Assembly: GCA_037576195.1 (NCBI GenBank)
Contig: CM075102.1
Location: 30,314,745-30,378,744, forward strand
Reading direction: 5' to 3'
DNA from: Phytoseiulus persimilis
Taxonomy: Eukaryota; Arthropoda; Arachnida; Mesostigmata; Phytoseiidae
Length of the DNA stretch: 64,000 nucleotides
A program made the position numbers and the translations under genes. Under the pieces are notes generated by a model. The model was given only the letters and a program-made list of their open reading frames with translations, ran no database searches and was not told the origin of the DNA. Below, piece after piece: positions 22,658 through 34,500 of this stretch (positions are counted from its first letter, which is position 1; every line of letters starts with the position of its first letter).

Positions 22658-22954
22658 TCAGCCCCCAGTGATTGTTCCCGTGGAGACCTCTGAGCTGTGC
22701 GGGTCCCCCGACAACCCGAAAGACGCCTTCCCCGCCTCGCTGCACAGCCTTTCGAGAGCGCGGTTTCCTGGCGTCAAAACGTCGCCGCATTTGCTGAGGA
22801 GCATGTCTTCTACTGAATGGTTGATCTCCCTGTCTGGAAATTCGGCAGCGAAAATCAGCGATACCAGGAGCACGGAAAGAGAGTTTCTGCTCTTCGAATG
22901 GGGGCTCCCGGATTGAACCCCGAACTCCCCTCCGCCGGCCGTTAAACAGAACAT
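22658..22954 (-). CDS. Candidate 98-residue protein with a hydrophobic segment
   Basis: An ATG-started minus frame with a hydrophobic stretch at residues 26-38 (LSVLLVSLIFAAE) that would serve as a signal anchor or, if an upstream exon supplies the start, as a signal peptide. The following part is polar with two Cys (residues 56 and 71) and a possible amidation-type GK site at 75-76. It could be a short secreted peptide precursor, but there is no homology I recognise, and a plus-strand frame overlaps it. Confidence 0.33.
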   Translation of the reverse strand: MFCLTAGGGEFGVQSGSPHSKSRNSLSVLLVSLIFAAEFPDREINHSVEDMLLSKCGDVLTPGNRALERLCSEAGKASFGLSGDPHSSEVSTGTITGG

Positions 22955-24810
22955 TATTCCAGGAGCCAGGATTCTGGTTTCGCCATAGTCCCCTTCTGGG
23001 AAACAGGCGGAAGGGGGGAGACGATAACTCCTCACGGAGCGTCAACTATCGCGTGATGCGCTCGTATCCGAGTTTCTCCGAGACTAACGAGATATGAATT
23101 CATGAGCAGGAATTCTTTCCTCATTCTGTGGGAGAACGGTCTCATTGTCCTCTTGACTGAGTGGCTGGGTTCCGTTCATTCTGGCACAGAGACATCGTAT
23201 CGATGTTTTGAGCATGGTTTCAGTGGGCGAAACGAGCGGGGCGACGCAGAACGAGAATGAGGAAAACATGACCGATCGTATTCGAGACCAGACAAACTCA
23301 ATCGATTCTCCGGAGCAGCCCCGAGCGAGCTGAAGAACATATTTCTTACAAGCTGGGAGAAAAACGAAATACACGGCAAAAAACTGCTCGTCCTCACTAT
23401 TCGGCAAGTGGCTGTTCATGACAGATTAGACTCACGCCAACACGCAACAGTGTCTTAGAGCAACACCAACATCATGAAGACCGATTGCCTCAGAAAGCAT
23501 CGAACGTCTCGGATTGACAGAACACTGTCGGTTGTCCCCCGGCTTTACTAGCAATGTCGAGAACGGGTCGAGGACGTTCTCAGAGGATCTGGGCTTTTCA
23601 AAGACGCATTCATTCAGCCGATTCAGCGGGAAGACAGCGAAAAACTAAAGGTCGGGCAAAGTCTGCGGATGGATAGGGTTCCGAATCAGGCCTGGTGTCA
23701 CAGTGTCGCGCCGCTTCAGTTGCCGCCGTAGTCGTCGTTCAAGAGTCAGGAGACAACCTCAGCCCCGCCCAACTCTTGAACGTCGCGTCCTTTCGTAATT
23801 TCGCTTGGTCACTCGGCTGGTCGCAGACTTGCGGACGCCGCGGGTGACAACATGCCTGCTGCTGGTGCCGCTGCCAGAAACATGTCGAGATCTATTAATC
23901 AGGGGAGACACTTAACTATGGCGGGAGACATCGGAGAGCGACGAAATCGACACGGCTCCGTCTGATCGTTCTACTCCGATAGCAGAATCAGCTTCTTAGC
24001 GCCCATTGAGGCCGTGGTTGTCGCAGCAGCCGAAATTCGCAACCGAAATCGGGCCTGTGTTCGGAAACTCATCCCAGAACAGCCCCGACACGATCAAGCT
24101 CAAACGAAGCCCTCGTATACTCGATGAAGATTCCATCTCCATATTCCAACGCTCGCTCTCGCCTCGTCCCGTTCAATTCAACGTTCATCACTAATCGTGG
24201 TGCCTCCATGCTCAATCAGATCGTCGGCCGAAGAAGAATCGAGTCAGACTACGACGAGCCAAACATGCCAACGCCAGAGTCCTCTGAGCGAGATTAACGC
24301 TAATGTTATCATCGCGTCGAGCCGCGCCGTCTTCTCGCATGCGTTTTTTTTTTCATAAAATTAAATAGCTTCGTAATTTATCGGTTTTCATCACACGACC
24401 AAGGTGTCGAGTGCCGCTTGCCCGCTCGTCGAAGGTCTGGCGATTTCTCTCTCTCGTTTTGAAGATGTTCTCCCGAACACATCACGTCGGCGCTTCACGT
24501 TCACGGCAAGCGTTTCCGATCACGGGCGCACGAACAATGTGCAGCTACCGTGCTCGAAATCTGATGTAGATATCATCAGGTCGCACTTCTGGGTGATTGG
24601 CAAATTTTTGGGTAGGGTTTTCGAGTGTTTTTTTTTTCGCTGCTTCGCCCGGTAAGTCTGAGAGGAAGGCACCGACAAAGGAAGCCCTCAACTTAATATT
24701 TTGAGGAGAGAAAAAGGTGTCGAAAGCGTTTCAGGATCGGGTCGATTGATAATAATCGAAGGAAGTAAGTAGCTCACCCTAAACGGGTGTCCAAACTCAT
24801 AAATTCTTCA
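22955..24810. other. Mostly intergenic
   Basis: A minus frame at 23084-23419 is protein-like but unsupported. From 23420 to 24005 there are no frames of note on either strand. Nothing else is recognised. Confidence 0.45.
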
Positions 24811-25053
24811 TCAGCGCCGAAATTTCAAAAACAAGACCTCTCCCATGTGCGCGTCCAACGATGCTCCCTCAGTGGCGGTCAGTTCTCCCGGTTGCGTCTT
24901 TTGAAATCGAGGAATGTCCTCAGTCTTCCGCGGGATTTGCGACTCATGAACTCCGGACAGCTCGGAAGCGTCATCCAAAAAGGGAGCTCCCCCAATAATT
25001 GCAGGCCTGATTTTGACAGTTTCTTTTTCGCGGCCGCACTCTCGGAACCGACG
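24811..25053 (-). CDS. Candidate terminal exon, unrecognised protein
   Basis: This exon has no internal start of its own and begins after acceptor TTAACACCAGCAG on the minus strand, in phase 0, running 80 residues to TGA. Composition is strongly protein-like: a basic start (RRFRECGREKE), PAIIGGAPFLDDASEL, then acidic/polar sequence ending in a short basic tail. Two other minus frames over the same bases are longer with an ATG but less natural. The upstream exons were not identified. Confidence 0.42.
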   Translation of the reverse strand, partial: RRFRECGREKETVKIRPAIIGGAPFLDDASELSGVHESQIPRKTEDIPRFQKTQPGELTATEGASLDAHMGEVLFLKFRR

Positions 25054-25516
25054 CTGCTGGTGTTAACAAGGTCGAGAACGATAGGAACAGGCAGAACTGG
25101 CCGATCCATTAATTCCGGTGCGTAAAACATAGGATGAGAACGTCTCATTGGGGGGTCACGGGTGCACGCGCGGAGTAGTTGCGTCCGTGAGCAGTATGAG
25201 CTCAAAAAATAGAACGCCGACTGAGCTCTATCCTCACCTTTTGATCGGACCCTTCAATTACGAGAGTCGCTAAAAACTGATTTTGAGAAGGCGAGTTCCA
25301 GTTCTAGGTCCCGATCGACGAAGTCGACTGCATGAACCGAAGACGTTCGAAGGTGGACGAAACGGTCGCGACTACCTGGCTTGTGGCACTGGGCAGTGGT
25401 CTGGTGATTTGTAATTGAAAACATTATCACCGCGAAACGAATCGTTATCGGTAGCAGTCGACTACGGCGACGACGACGTCCCGTTCATTATTTCTATGAC
25501 TGCGGCTTCTGCTCAG

Positions 25517-25740
25517 GTTGGTGTAACGGATCGCAACTGGTCGGCTTGTCGGTGTCAGCGCGAACGGACGAGGGCATGTGTCTGCCCAGCCGAAGTGGTT
25601 TCTTCTCCTTTTTCGATCAATTCGATTCTGATCCTCAGCCTCCGGATTTCTACGCGCTGTCTGAATTAGCAGAAGAGGCCGCTCAGTCAGAGCGAAAAAT
25701 TCTTATTGAAAACATTCCTATGACCACTCTTCCTCACTAA
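25517..25740 (+). CDS. Candidate terminal exon, unrecognised protein
   Basis: After acceptor CTTCTGCTCAG the plus frame runs 74 codons to TAA. It contains an aromatic/acidic patch (SGFFSFFDQFDSDPQPPDFY) followed by an acidic helix (ALSELAEEAAQSERKILIE). This is typical coding composition. The frame is also open upstream to 25408, so the acceptor choice is not certain and the start codon is not known. Confidence 0.4.
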
Positions 25741-27010
25741 GAATGGGATCAATCTCACGCAGAGCTATCCGTTAGCCCATGCTGATTAAGGCCCGCTGCT
25801 CCTGTTCACGACTTGCGGAAATGCGTCGACATGGATAACGATCAATGTCAGCTCGGAGTTCTCTTCCAGAAATGGGGTTCGCGGGTCAAACGGAGGGAGC
25901 CGGGGGAGTGTCTTCTGCAGCCCAGGGCTCCCGAGGAGGAGTTCGGCATCGCGAAGCAGGAGGCGCGGGACAGAACTTTCGCCGAATCTTATTTGGTCCT
26001 TCCACTCCTTGGTCAAATATTTAGCCTGAATCGAGCTTGAGTCGGTGTTCTGACAGAGCGCCGTTCTGCTCAGTAAAATGTGGGCACCCATTCAGTGCGT
26101 TGTTCAATTTGTTTATTGTGCACAGCGTGGAACGAGATCTGAGGACTTGGGCCTTTCAGTTGCCTTTCGGGTGGAGGCGGATGAGCTCCGCAGGGGGGTC
26201 CGTGAGCACCGAAAAAAACCGAAGTCTTGCCGGTTGTCTCATCGTGGACATCACTCTCTTGGGTGTGTGAGGACGTTTAGGCAGCGATCGCTCACTCCGA
26301 GTGTAGGGTGGTACCCCAAGTCGAGCATCGCATAACATAACATCGGCTCCAGGACAGCTCCAGTGAAGGCTGAGCCCGGAACTGAAGCTGACGCCCTCAC
26401 TCGCTCGCAGTCAGCCAGCGCGCGGGTTCCGGAGCATGCGTCATATCCAACTGTCCGAATTTTAATGCGGAGCCGCCGGCTATCAGCGGCATCCATCTAG
26501 TCACCGAAGTCACGTGGCCATCCGATTCCGACATGATTCGACTTCGGCTTGGCTGACGGCACACAAAAAGAACGGAGTACCATTATGGAAGCGTGCGCGA
26601 AGCGTCCGTGCTCTCAACATAAATCGTTCTGAAGTCTGATCCGATCAGAGTAACACGATCGCAGGTTGGAAGAAACAAAGGGAGGCGCAGGAGTGACAAA
26701 AGTCTCGGATAGGAATCCGTTGATCTGACGCAACCGAACGAGGCTTCTGGATGTACTCAGTGATGTCAGCTCCATGACGGGCTCTCAATTACTGACGGCC
26801 TTCGACGGCTGGCTCCGTGTCGAGTTCGAATAAAAGGGGAGGAAAGTCCGCTATGATGGCTTGTCGTCTTCTTTAGAGATGCGATCTGGGAGAAAAACCA
26901 AAGCAGATCAGTGTTGCGACAACGTTGGCATTTTAATAGTTGTCTGTCCCTGTGTGTGTGCGAAGACGCGTGGCTGTCAACGGAGCAGAGATAATTTATT
27001 AAATTTTCAG
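25741..27010. other. No gene called
   Basis: Overlapping frames on both strands at 25786-26335 and 26766-27020 have no supporting signal. The end of the interval probably includes the 5' untranslated intron of the next gene (acceptor at 27008-27010). Confidence 0.4.
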
Positions 27011-27031
27011 ATAACTCCACGAACCTTCAAC

Positions 27032-27369
27032 ATGGCATTTGATTATCGGATACGGACACCGCATACTTCGATGTGGTCTAGGGGCTACGCCTACCCACCG
27101 GAGTGCTATTTGCCTGGTAAGCTTTCTAGGCAACTTGATCGACCCTGTCACATTCCACAGCGGGCGAATTATGGAACTGCAGCTCGATCAAGCGATTCTC
27201 CCGCTCGCGAGTCGATTCTGCAGATCCACCCGACGCAGCATACTGTTTCTCCGATTTCGCCCTCGTCGGAACTGGTCAGGAATCACCGAATGGAGAGTTT
27301 CCAATAGGGGAAGCCAAGTTCCGATCCAATAGTGGTCGAGGAGACCCATCGCTCATCGCCCCATATTAG
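27032..27369 (+). CDS. Small two-exon protein, unrecognised
   Basis: A strong acceptor (AAATTTTCAG, 27001-27010) is followed 21 bases later by ATG in context CAACATGG. The frame begins MAFDYRIRTPHTSMWSRG and reaches donor GTAAGC at 27117 in phase 1. Acceptor CATTCCACAG at 27160 restores a protein-like frame (WNCSSIKRFSRSRVDSADPP, then GQESPNGEFPIGEAKF) to TAG at 27367-27369, for 97 residues. The weak point is the 44-nt intron; without splicing the frame instead runs to 27307. The same spliced frame reopens after the stop and stays open to 27648. No domain recognised. Confidence 0.42.
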
Positions 27370-27648
27370 AGAAGCAGTCGATGCACGTTGAAACCAATTT
27401 CCGTTCAAACGTTGGAAGACATGGTTGTGCGAGAGTTGAGTTCGACAAAAACATCCGAGTCACACAATAAACCGTCACGTAGACGGCTACTCTGGACTCG
27501 GGGTTGTCCGACCGGTGAGGCAGCACCTGATCGGCTTCCACTCAGCAACGTCTCCACAAACAGATTCAAGCTAGTAGTCATCACCTCAATGATTACGAAC
27601 AGTCATCGCACTAATGAATCGATTTCGTCACGCTTCGGTGATATCTGA

Positions 27649-30600
27649 GGTGATGCTTGGGGTAAGGAGTGACCATATAATGGGTCATGGTCCCAATGAT
27701 TTCCTGTTTAACCCTGTCCCGCGCAGGGCTGCGGACATAGGTGCAGAATGGGAAACTACTGTTGAATTGGGAGCCGTTGCGGACAGTCTGATATGCCGCT
27801 CTCACTCTGAGCTCCCGGTCGAGACAGGGTCGGCGCAGCTGTGGTACGACATGCAAATCCACACGTGAGGCAAAGATCCGCTTCCCAATCGGCTACCTTC
27901 ACTAGCCGATGAAAGAACGGAATTCGGGATCGAACGACAGACACAGAACATGATTCATCACGCACATAAGCCATCCGTTTAGTTTAAATTGAATTTGGCG
28001 GCTCAACAAGCAGTTCAGCGAAAACAAGCAAACCTCCTGCAGTCAACCATGCAATAAATTTCTCTAAACTCGACTTATTTGCTCCGCAAGTTCGCCGATG
28101 ATCGCCGTATCCGTGCGTCTGCCCCACTGGCTATCGGTTCTCAAAGCTCGATCCGAATTCCGACAGCCGAGTCTCCCATGGCGAGTTCCACTTCGCATAC
28201 ATTGGGTGTCAAAAACACTCAATGCCGAGAGCTGTCGGTGATTTTTCGCACCTCGTCGTTGATCCGTAACTTCTTTCTCTTCTCCCGCATGGTCGTGTGC
28301 AGGCGGCTAATGTCAGTTAGTCTCACAACATTTATACAGACCAAGCCGGCCGGCCAACCCGCTGACAGACAACAGTCCATTGATATGAACCAACGCCAGC
28401 AAAACTCAAAGCCATGCCGAGTGAATTGAACCGGTGAGAGCAACGAGGAAAGATTTTCAACAAATCGAAGAATCGTGACCAATCGTTTCACATTTTATCG
28501 TGTGTACGAGTTTCATTCCCATCTATGATTAGGTCGAGTCGGTCTTGCAGCGAGGGATTTTGCTCATGAGCGTGGTAGCGTACGAAGCTATCTCGTGGGA
28601 TGCCTGTTGGCACCTTACCATTGTTGAGAAACTCAACTACGTTATTTCCAAGACTACTTTACTCATCGAACGCTCTTTCCATAATGTATTCCATCATGGC
28701 CCCGCCCTGTTAGTGATTTGCTCAGCTTCAGCAAGGGCTGTGTTTGTGAGCAAACAAGTTTGACCGAAAGAAGGCATGTGAGGTTGAATCTCGCGGAATG
28801 CACGCGGGCGATGGATACCGAAATGCAAGAGCACATCGTCTTACCATGTCTTCATGGATCGACTGGGTCGGAATTGATTCCTCTAACGGTTCAACAAGAG
28901 TCCAGACAGCGGCCGAAGCCCAGGGTAAAGATGGACCCTGGGCCGCTGCCAACCCAAACCGATCTGAGTCCCCCGCAGCCCAGTACTAATCTCATGCAAG
29001 AAGTTCAATGAAAAACACTACCAGCTCTGGACTGTTTAACGAGAACGGAAGGATGGAAGTCTCCAAATCAGGGAAATTAGTTTCCCTGTGCTCGTGACTG
29101 TTTTATCGCTTCTTTGATCAAGGGCTTGAACCAGCATAATAGGCGCCGTGATGTCAAGATGCTTGGTGACGACGCCTCCATGACGTTTCATGCTTTTTCT
29201 AAGGAGAGCTCAATGCGAAAAATCGAGGTGGGATCAGGGGGACGCATGAACCTCGAGGCTGTGTTCAATTGTGAACACGGTGCGAAACTCCCGGACGAAA
29301 CGGGCGTGATAATCGGAGGATCCTGAGCTAGGTTCGCTGGAGCGAGAGATCCAGAGGAAGGCCCGGAAACATATTGAGAGGATGACCCACTTGAGGAGTA
29401 CTCAGGGGAAGTTCGACAGAGTCAGTCGTGAATCCGAGAAGCCCAGGCCAGAGAGAGTGGACACGGATATGAGTTCTCGTCGTGTGGTTTGAAGTCTTAA
29501 TGGTCGCCCTCCTTCCGACGGCAACAGGTGAGAGCGGACTCGTCGCGGCGGGCTGATTGGCGTGCATGATGGTTCTGGCGTAGATTCTGGTCTTCCTTTT
29601 TCTTCTCATGTTCGCGGATCCGGCGCTTATCTGAGGATCACAGCCGCGGCGATCGAGCCGCTCGCTAGTGGCAGATAATTCGATTTAATGTGCTTTTTGG
29701 TTTCATCCTCCCCCACTCCTCAATCGGCTCCTCGGACGCTCAGTCGGTCCGGCGAGCGGGCGGGCGTTGTTGTAACATCTGATACAATTTCTCCACAGTT
29801 GTCTTTGATTAATGGAACTTGGGTTTCCACCATCAGCACCAATGCGAGCACCAATGCGTCCACTCTTCATGGGTCGTCGTATTCGCGCAGTCTACTTGGT
29901 TACATCGGCGGCGGCGCCTGTTGTATCGCTGCCGGTGTATGCCGCGGCGGCGGCAGCGTCGGCGGTTCTTCTTTGAGAGAATCCTCGACGCTGTGGGTTG
30001 TGTTGCCATTCGGTCGAGTCCGCTCATTGTCGGTGAGAGCTCGACCTCGTGAAAAATGAACTTGTTGAACTCCGAATGCTGTGTTCGACGACGAACTTGA
30101 GCGCTGGTCCGGAAACTGAAACCCCGAGGGAAGGTGCGGAGCGTGAAAGAAAGACGTCACCCTGACGCTCACTCATCTCGTTCGTATCTGGTGAGCGCCG
30201 CGCGAGGAGATTTACGAACAATTTATACGCAGCGTCAGGTGGAATTGGCAAACTTATCGCATCTCACGCGCATGGATTTGCTCGCAGATTCACACAAAAA
30301 GACAGAAGTGTGTCTTCGCGTGCCTTCGTCGCCTGTGGTCCCCGTCGCCGTTCAGTTCGCTGTGACCATTGGCGCGCTCGCGGACGGACAGGCGCGCGTG
30401 CGGCCCCTGGCAGCGGACGAACACTAGTCGAGAGGGAGACCGACAAGCTGATAGACAGACAGATTGAAAGACAGACGGACCGACAGGCGAACACAGTTGC
30501 TTGCCACCTCGATTTCTACCGATGTGAAACTGATTCGACGAACTCGGAGAATTTCTCGGCTCGTTGCCCCGTCGTTGTCGTGGCTCAATCAAATCGTAAA

Positions 30601-31515
30601 TCTGTTAGCGACACAGCGGGTTGTGGTTAGTTGGGGTTGGTCGGTCCGGTTCTGTGTGCCGCATATGGAGCACGTTCACATCGATCACGCTGTGAAACTA
30701 GAGGACATCTCACTCCCAGCAGGGACATTATAGCGTCGGAGCTCGTTCTCTCTTCATGTTCTCGCTCCGAAAGCCGTCGAAAAAGCCTCTATCATGCCCC
30801 ACGGGAGGACCCAGTCGGCCCGATTCTGCTCCCCATACGCGAGAGCTCACGAAATCATCCCAATCTGCTGGAACATGGACCCGCTTTCCGGGCTCAGTTT
30901 GCTGGTGGACTCACCCGGGACTCCGGTTCGCTTTCTGGGCTAGAGCGTTTCGCAAACTTACATGGGACCAGCGGAATGTCACTGCTCAAGAGCTGAACGC
31001 TTCTGCAATGAACGGAAACTCGCGAGCGAGGTTCGCCCAGCGGTTTCGGAGCTTGTGCGATACGGTCTCTTTTACAGCCTTGCTCTCCCAGATAAAAGCA
31101 TTTACGACAGCTATTCGGGGAGAACTTCGGAATCAACCAAGTTTTCCAGCTTGCTGATGATCGCGGCTGCTCTCTCGAGCGGTGTTGGTTTCGGGTCAAT
31201 CCACTGAGCACTTGTCCGCTTCGCCTCACTTCTTAAGTTACTATGTCGCTACGACCGCGAATAGTGCTGCGGCCGCGCGCATTTCTCCCCTGTACTCTGT
31301 TCACAATCGAGGCGACGCAGCTTACTTCCAAACTACGGGGCGCATGCGGTAACGATTTTATGAAGCCTCTGGTTCATACCCGGGACCGAGCTGAGGTTCT
31401 CAACTGCGACGATTGCTACGTCCCGTCGATTCAGATCGCGAATACCCCGCCCCCTAAGGTAACATAGCCGGAAGTCAACTATGGTGAAGGACCTTCCGTT
31501 CCGCTTCCCAAACAT
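27649..31515. other. Unresolved; candidate plus-strand frames
   Basis: Plus frames with protein-like composition occur at 28808-29011 (from MDTEMQEHIVLP to a proline-rich end), 29114-29326 (70 codons, containing KMLGDDASMTFHAF) and 30962-31207. None could be linked by splicing. A GGC/CGG triplet-rich patch lies at 29900-29975 and a GACA-type microsatellite at 30432-30490. Confidence 0.35.
30432..30490. repeat. Degenerate GACA/GACC microsatellite
   Basis: A run of about 60 bases built from GACA, GACC and AGAC tetramers (for example GATAGACAGACAG and AGACAGACGGACCGACAGG). Reading frames through it are repeat artefacts. Confidence 0.8.
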
Positions 31516-31570
31516 ACAGGGTGGTCAACTTGAGTCGGGAATTTTCTTACCCTTCCTTCTTTCGGTCATG
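31516..31570 (+). repeat. Mariner-like terminal sequence, copy 1
   Basis: Starts ACAGGGTGGTCAAC and continues GTCGGGAATTT, then ACCCTTCCTTC and GGTCAT. It matches 45061-45115 in the same orientation at roughly 85 percent over 54 bases. ACAGGGTGG at an element tip is typical of Tc1/mariner-type terminal repeats. No inverted partner was found nearby, so this is a solo or truncated end. Confidence 0.65.
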
Positions 31571-34500
31571 GATCAGAAATTGAGCTTCCCAAGTTTTTCG
31601 TCCCGAAAGGAAGAACTGAATGAGCGCGGCTTCGGGGCGAAATAAAAATGTTCGGGTCGACTCGGCAACTCCGGAGTCGGGTAGTTTGGACAGATTTTGA
31701 AGTTCGGTAAAATTTGATCGGTCGATAGTTTTGAGCTTTGGACCGATCCCCGCCATTCCTCCAGCGAATCCTTCCCTGCATCAAATAGAATCAATACGAT
31801 CTGAATCGGCTCACTTTAAAATTTCAACGGGCAGTTTTTTGAAAGATAGACATTTTTCGGAGCGTTCTAGGCGAGTGATTTTGGCCATCTCTCGAATGAA
31901 GCGGATCCCGAGGAGGAGGAATGCGTCCTTTCAACTATCGATCGATTATCCTAGGATCGGACCATTTCCTACCGAATTATGACCAAAATAAGGAAGAATA
32001 CAAAATTGTCGACTCACGTTTACGACCCTGAACATCCAGCAATACTTGTTGATTTGAGGGAGAAGCCTTGCAATTGATGAAACCATTTCTCGCTGCCTCC
32101 GACAAAAGGGACTATTCTGACCAACCAGAGGGTCACGCTGATTCGGCAGTGCGATATGGGACTTGATAAACTCTCTGTGAAGGGCCCAGATGTCGGCCAG
32201 AGCCTCGTCATGCGTGAATGCAGGAGCTGGGACTTCCCGTCAAACAGGAGCAAACTCCCCCACTAGAAATATGAATAATCGGTCCTGTCTATCGCTCCAT
32301 CGTGAGGAGTTGTCGCTTCTATCTTTTGATTCATCTCCCAATTGATTAGAGTGGGGGACAAAGTGTTTCCGTGAGTACTCGAAAGGTTCCTCGCTCATCG
32401 CAGCTCATCCCTCTGGCCATGACAGATTCTGACGATCCGGAAACGGAACCGTGGAGTCCACGGAGCCGAATTTCGGTCAGGAACAAGATCGAAGAAGGCG
32501 AAACAGCCAGCCAGCCACCCTCTGTTCGATGTTATCGTCATCGTCCCGGCTGCTATTTGTTATTCTCACTCACTAGTCTCTTCTGGTGTGATGATAACCT
32601 GGGTGCGGTTTTAATAACGGAACGCAGCAGAGCACAGCTTTCGAATGAGGATGAAACGAACAGTTTTTAATTATTAAACATCCGTGTTTGTGAGGACGGT
32701 AGTGTTTGTTTATCGGTTTTCCCGGACGAAGCTGGGGCGGATGATCAGGACGATTCAAAACTGAGGAAGGTTGAGATCGACGACCTCGAGCGGCGAAGAC
32801 GATCATGACGAAGGAGGCGCGAACGTATGGAGCCTTGCTCGATCCGACTTTGTAGAGCTGGCACGCTTGCATTATCACCGTGATCACAATGGAGCGGGAG
32901 CGAGCTCGTAGGAAACCGAGGGACAGGTATTGAGGCAAGAGATAAAATAACACTCAGATCGATGAATTGATCACTTTAGGGAGGAGGTGTTCCTTCATCG
33001 TTCACGCGAGCAGCCGTCGTTGCAGAAGCGGCCGCAGTAGCAGCGGCTCTCGAGGATTCGGTAGCTCTCGCATGTCGCGGTCGGTCCTGGCTCGTCGTCC
33101 GTCCGTCCGACCGACCGAACGTCCGATCCCGCTCGCTCGTTGCTGTCTCCCGTGAGGCATCCATCAATGGCGAATTCGCTCGTTCGTTCTTTCGATAGTT
33201 GTTGCTTCAAAGACGCTGGCCAACAAACCAGCCAGCTCCGTCGAGCCACCTGATAACAGACTGGTTAGTCTCCGTTTTCGACTATGACAAACCCTCAATC
33301 GAGAATATCTGAGCCCGCCTGAGCTTTCCTGAAGGGTTCCCCTCGAAAAATTCGCTGGTGTTGCTCGGAACACGTTCTGCGTCGTTCACTGCTTCCCAAC
33401 ACCTCCATGCGCGTGTTCCGAATCTACAGAGAGCGAAACGGGCAGTCTGAGCGGGATTTCTCGCTCTGTTCCTCGAACCGAACCCTCTATTCCTCGGGAA
33501 GGTCCACGATTACGTTCCGATCGCCGGCCCGGCTACGCCCTGGTATCCGATGAGCGCGGAGGATCAGAAATCCGGGGTTCGAGCGATCATGACAGATATA
33601 CGTGGTTGGTATCGTTTTCGCGAGAGGAATTTCGGAACAGTCGGTCGAAGTGACGGCTGTGGCGATTCCGAACCATGAACGGGTAGTCTGACGATCATAT
33701 TTTCCGGCGCATTCTGTCGCTGAGGCTCCGTCGAATTTGTTCGACCCGCTGCCTCGATGCGGCTTGCCGCGAAACGCCGTACGGCATCGTCCGATTCGTC
33801 GGCCCGTACAGACCGGGACCGTTCTCAAAACCACCGACGCTTCCACTCTGGTTCCCGCTCAACGGCGCGGGGTTCCGGCGAACCAGGAGCACGCAGGGGA
33901 GACCGAGATCGAAATCAGGAAAGATCGTTCGACAGCTCCCCACTAAATCTCGAATTGTTTGTCGCGTCCACACCTCGAGTTTTGCAGTGACTTCGCTCCT
34001 GACGCGATTTCCGGAGAAATCTTGAATACACTCTCGATTTGGCTCAGCAGCTTCAGCAACTAACGACTTCAAATCAGGCTATCGGTTGCCATATTGGTCC
34101 GGTGGCAAAACGTAGAAGGCGGAATCGCCGTTAGCGAACACGCTTGTCAATTGACTGTTTATCTGTCGGTCTGACTCGAGAACCGGGAGTGGCCGGTCAA
34201 AACAGTGAGGGACAAAACCGTATGAACGCATGAAACGGATTTGGGAACACCACTCCGGCCGAGCCGGCAAACGAGGCAACCCATCGAGCGCCGTGTTTAT
34301 TGATCGCGGCCACTGGGGCCGGCTGATTACTAGCGAAGCTCCAAGTCAGCCGGTCTACGGAGTGACTGACTGAGAACTCCGATCCAAACAGACAACCACT
34401 TAACCCTGAAACGATTTGTCCACTGCTCGCTGAAGTGGCATAACGCCAAGCTGGGCAGACGACTGCGTGCTGGGTTGAGTGGTTGCGCGACCGGGTTGCG

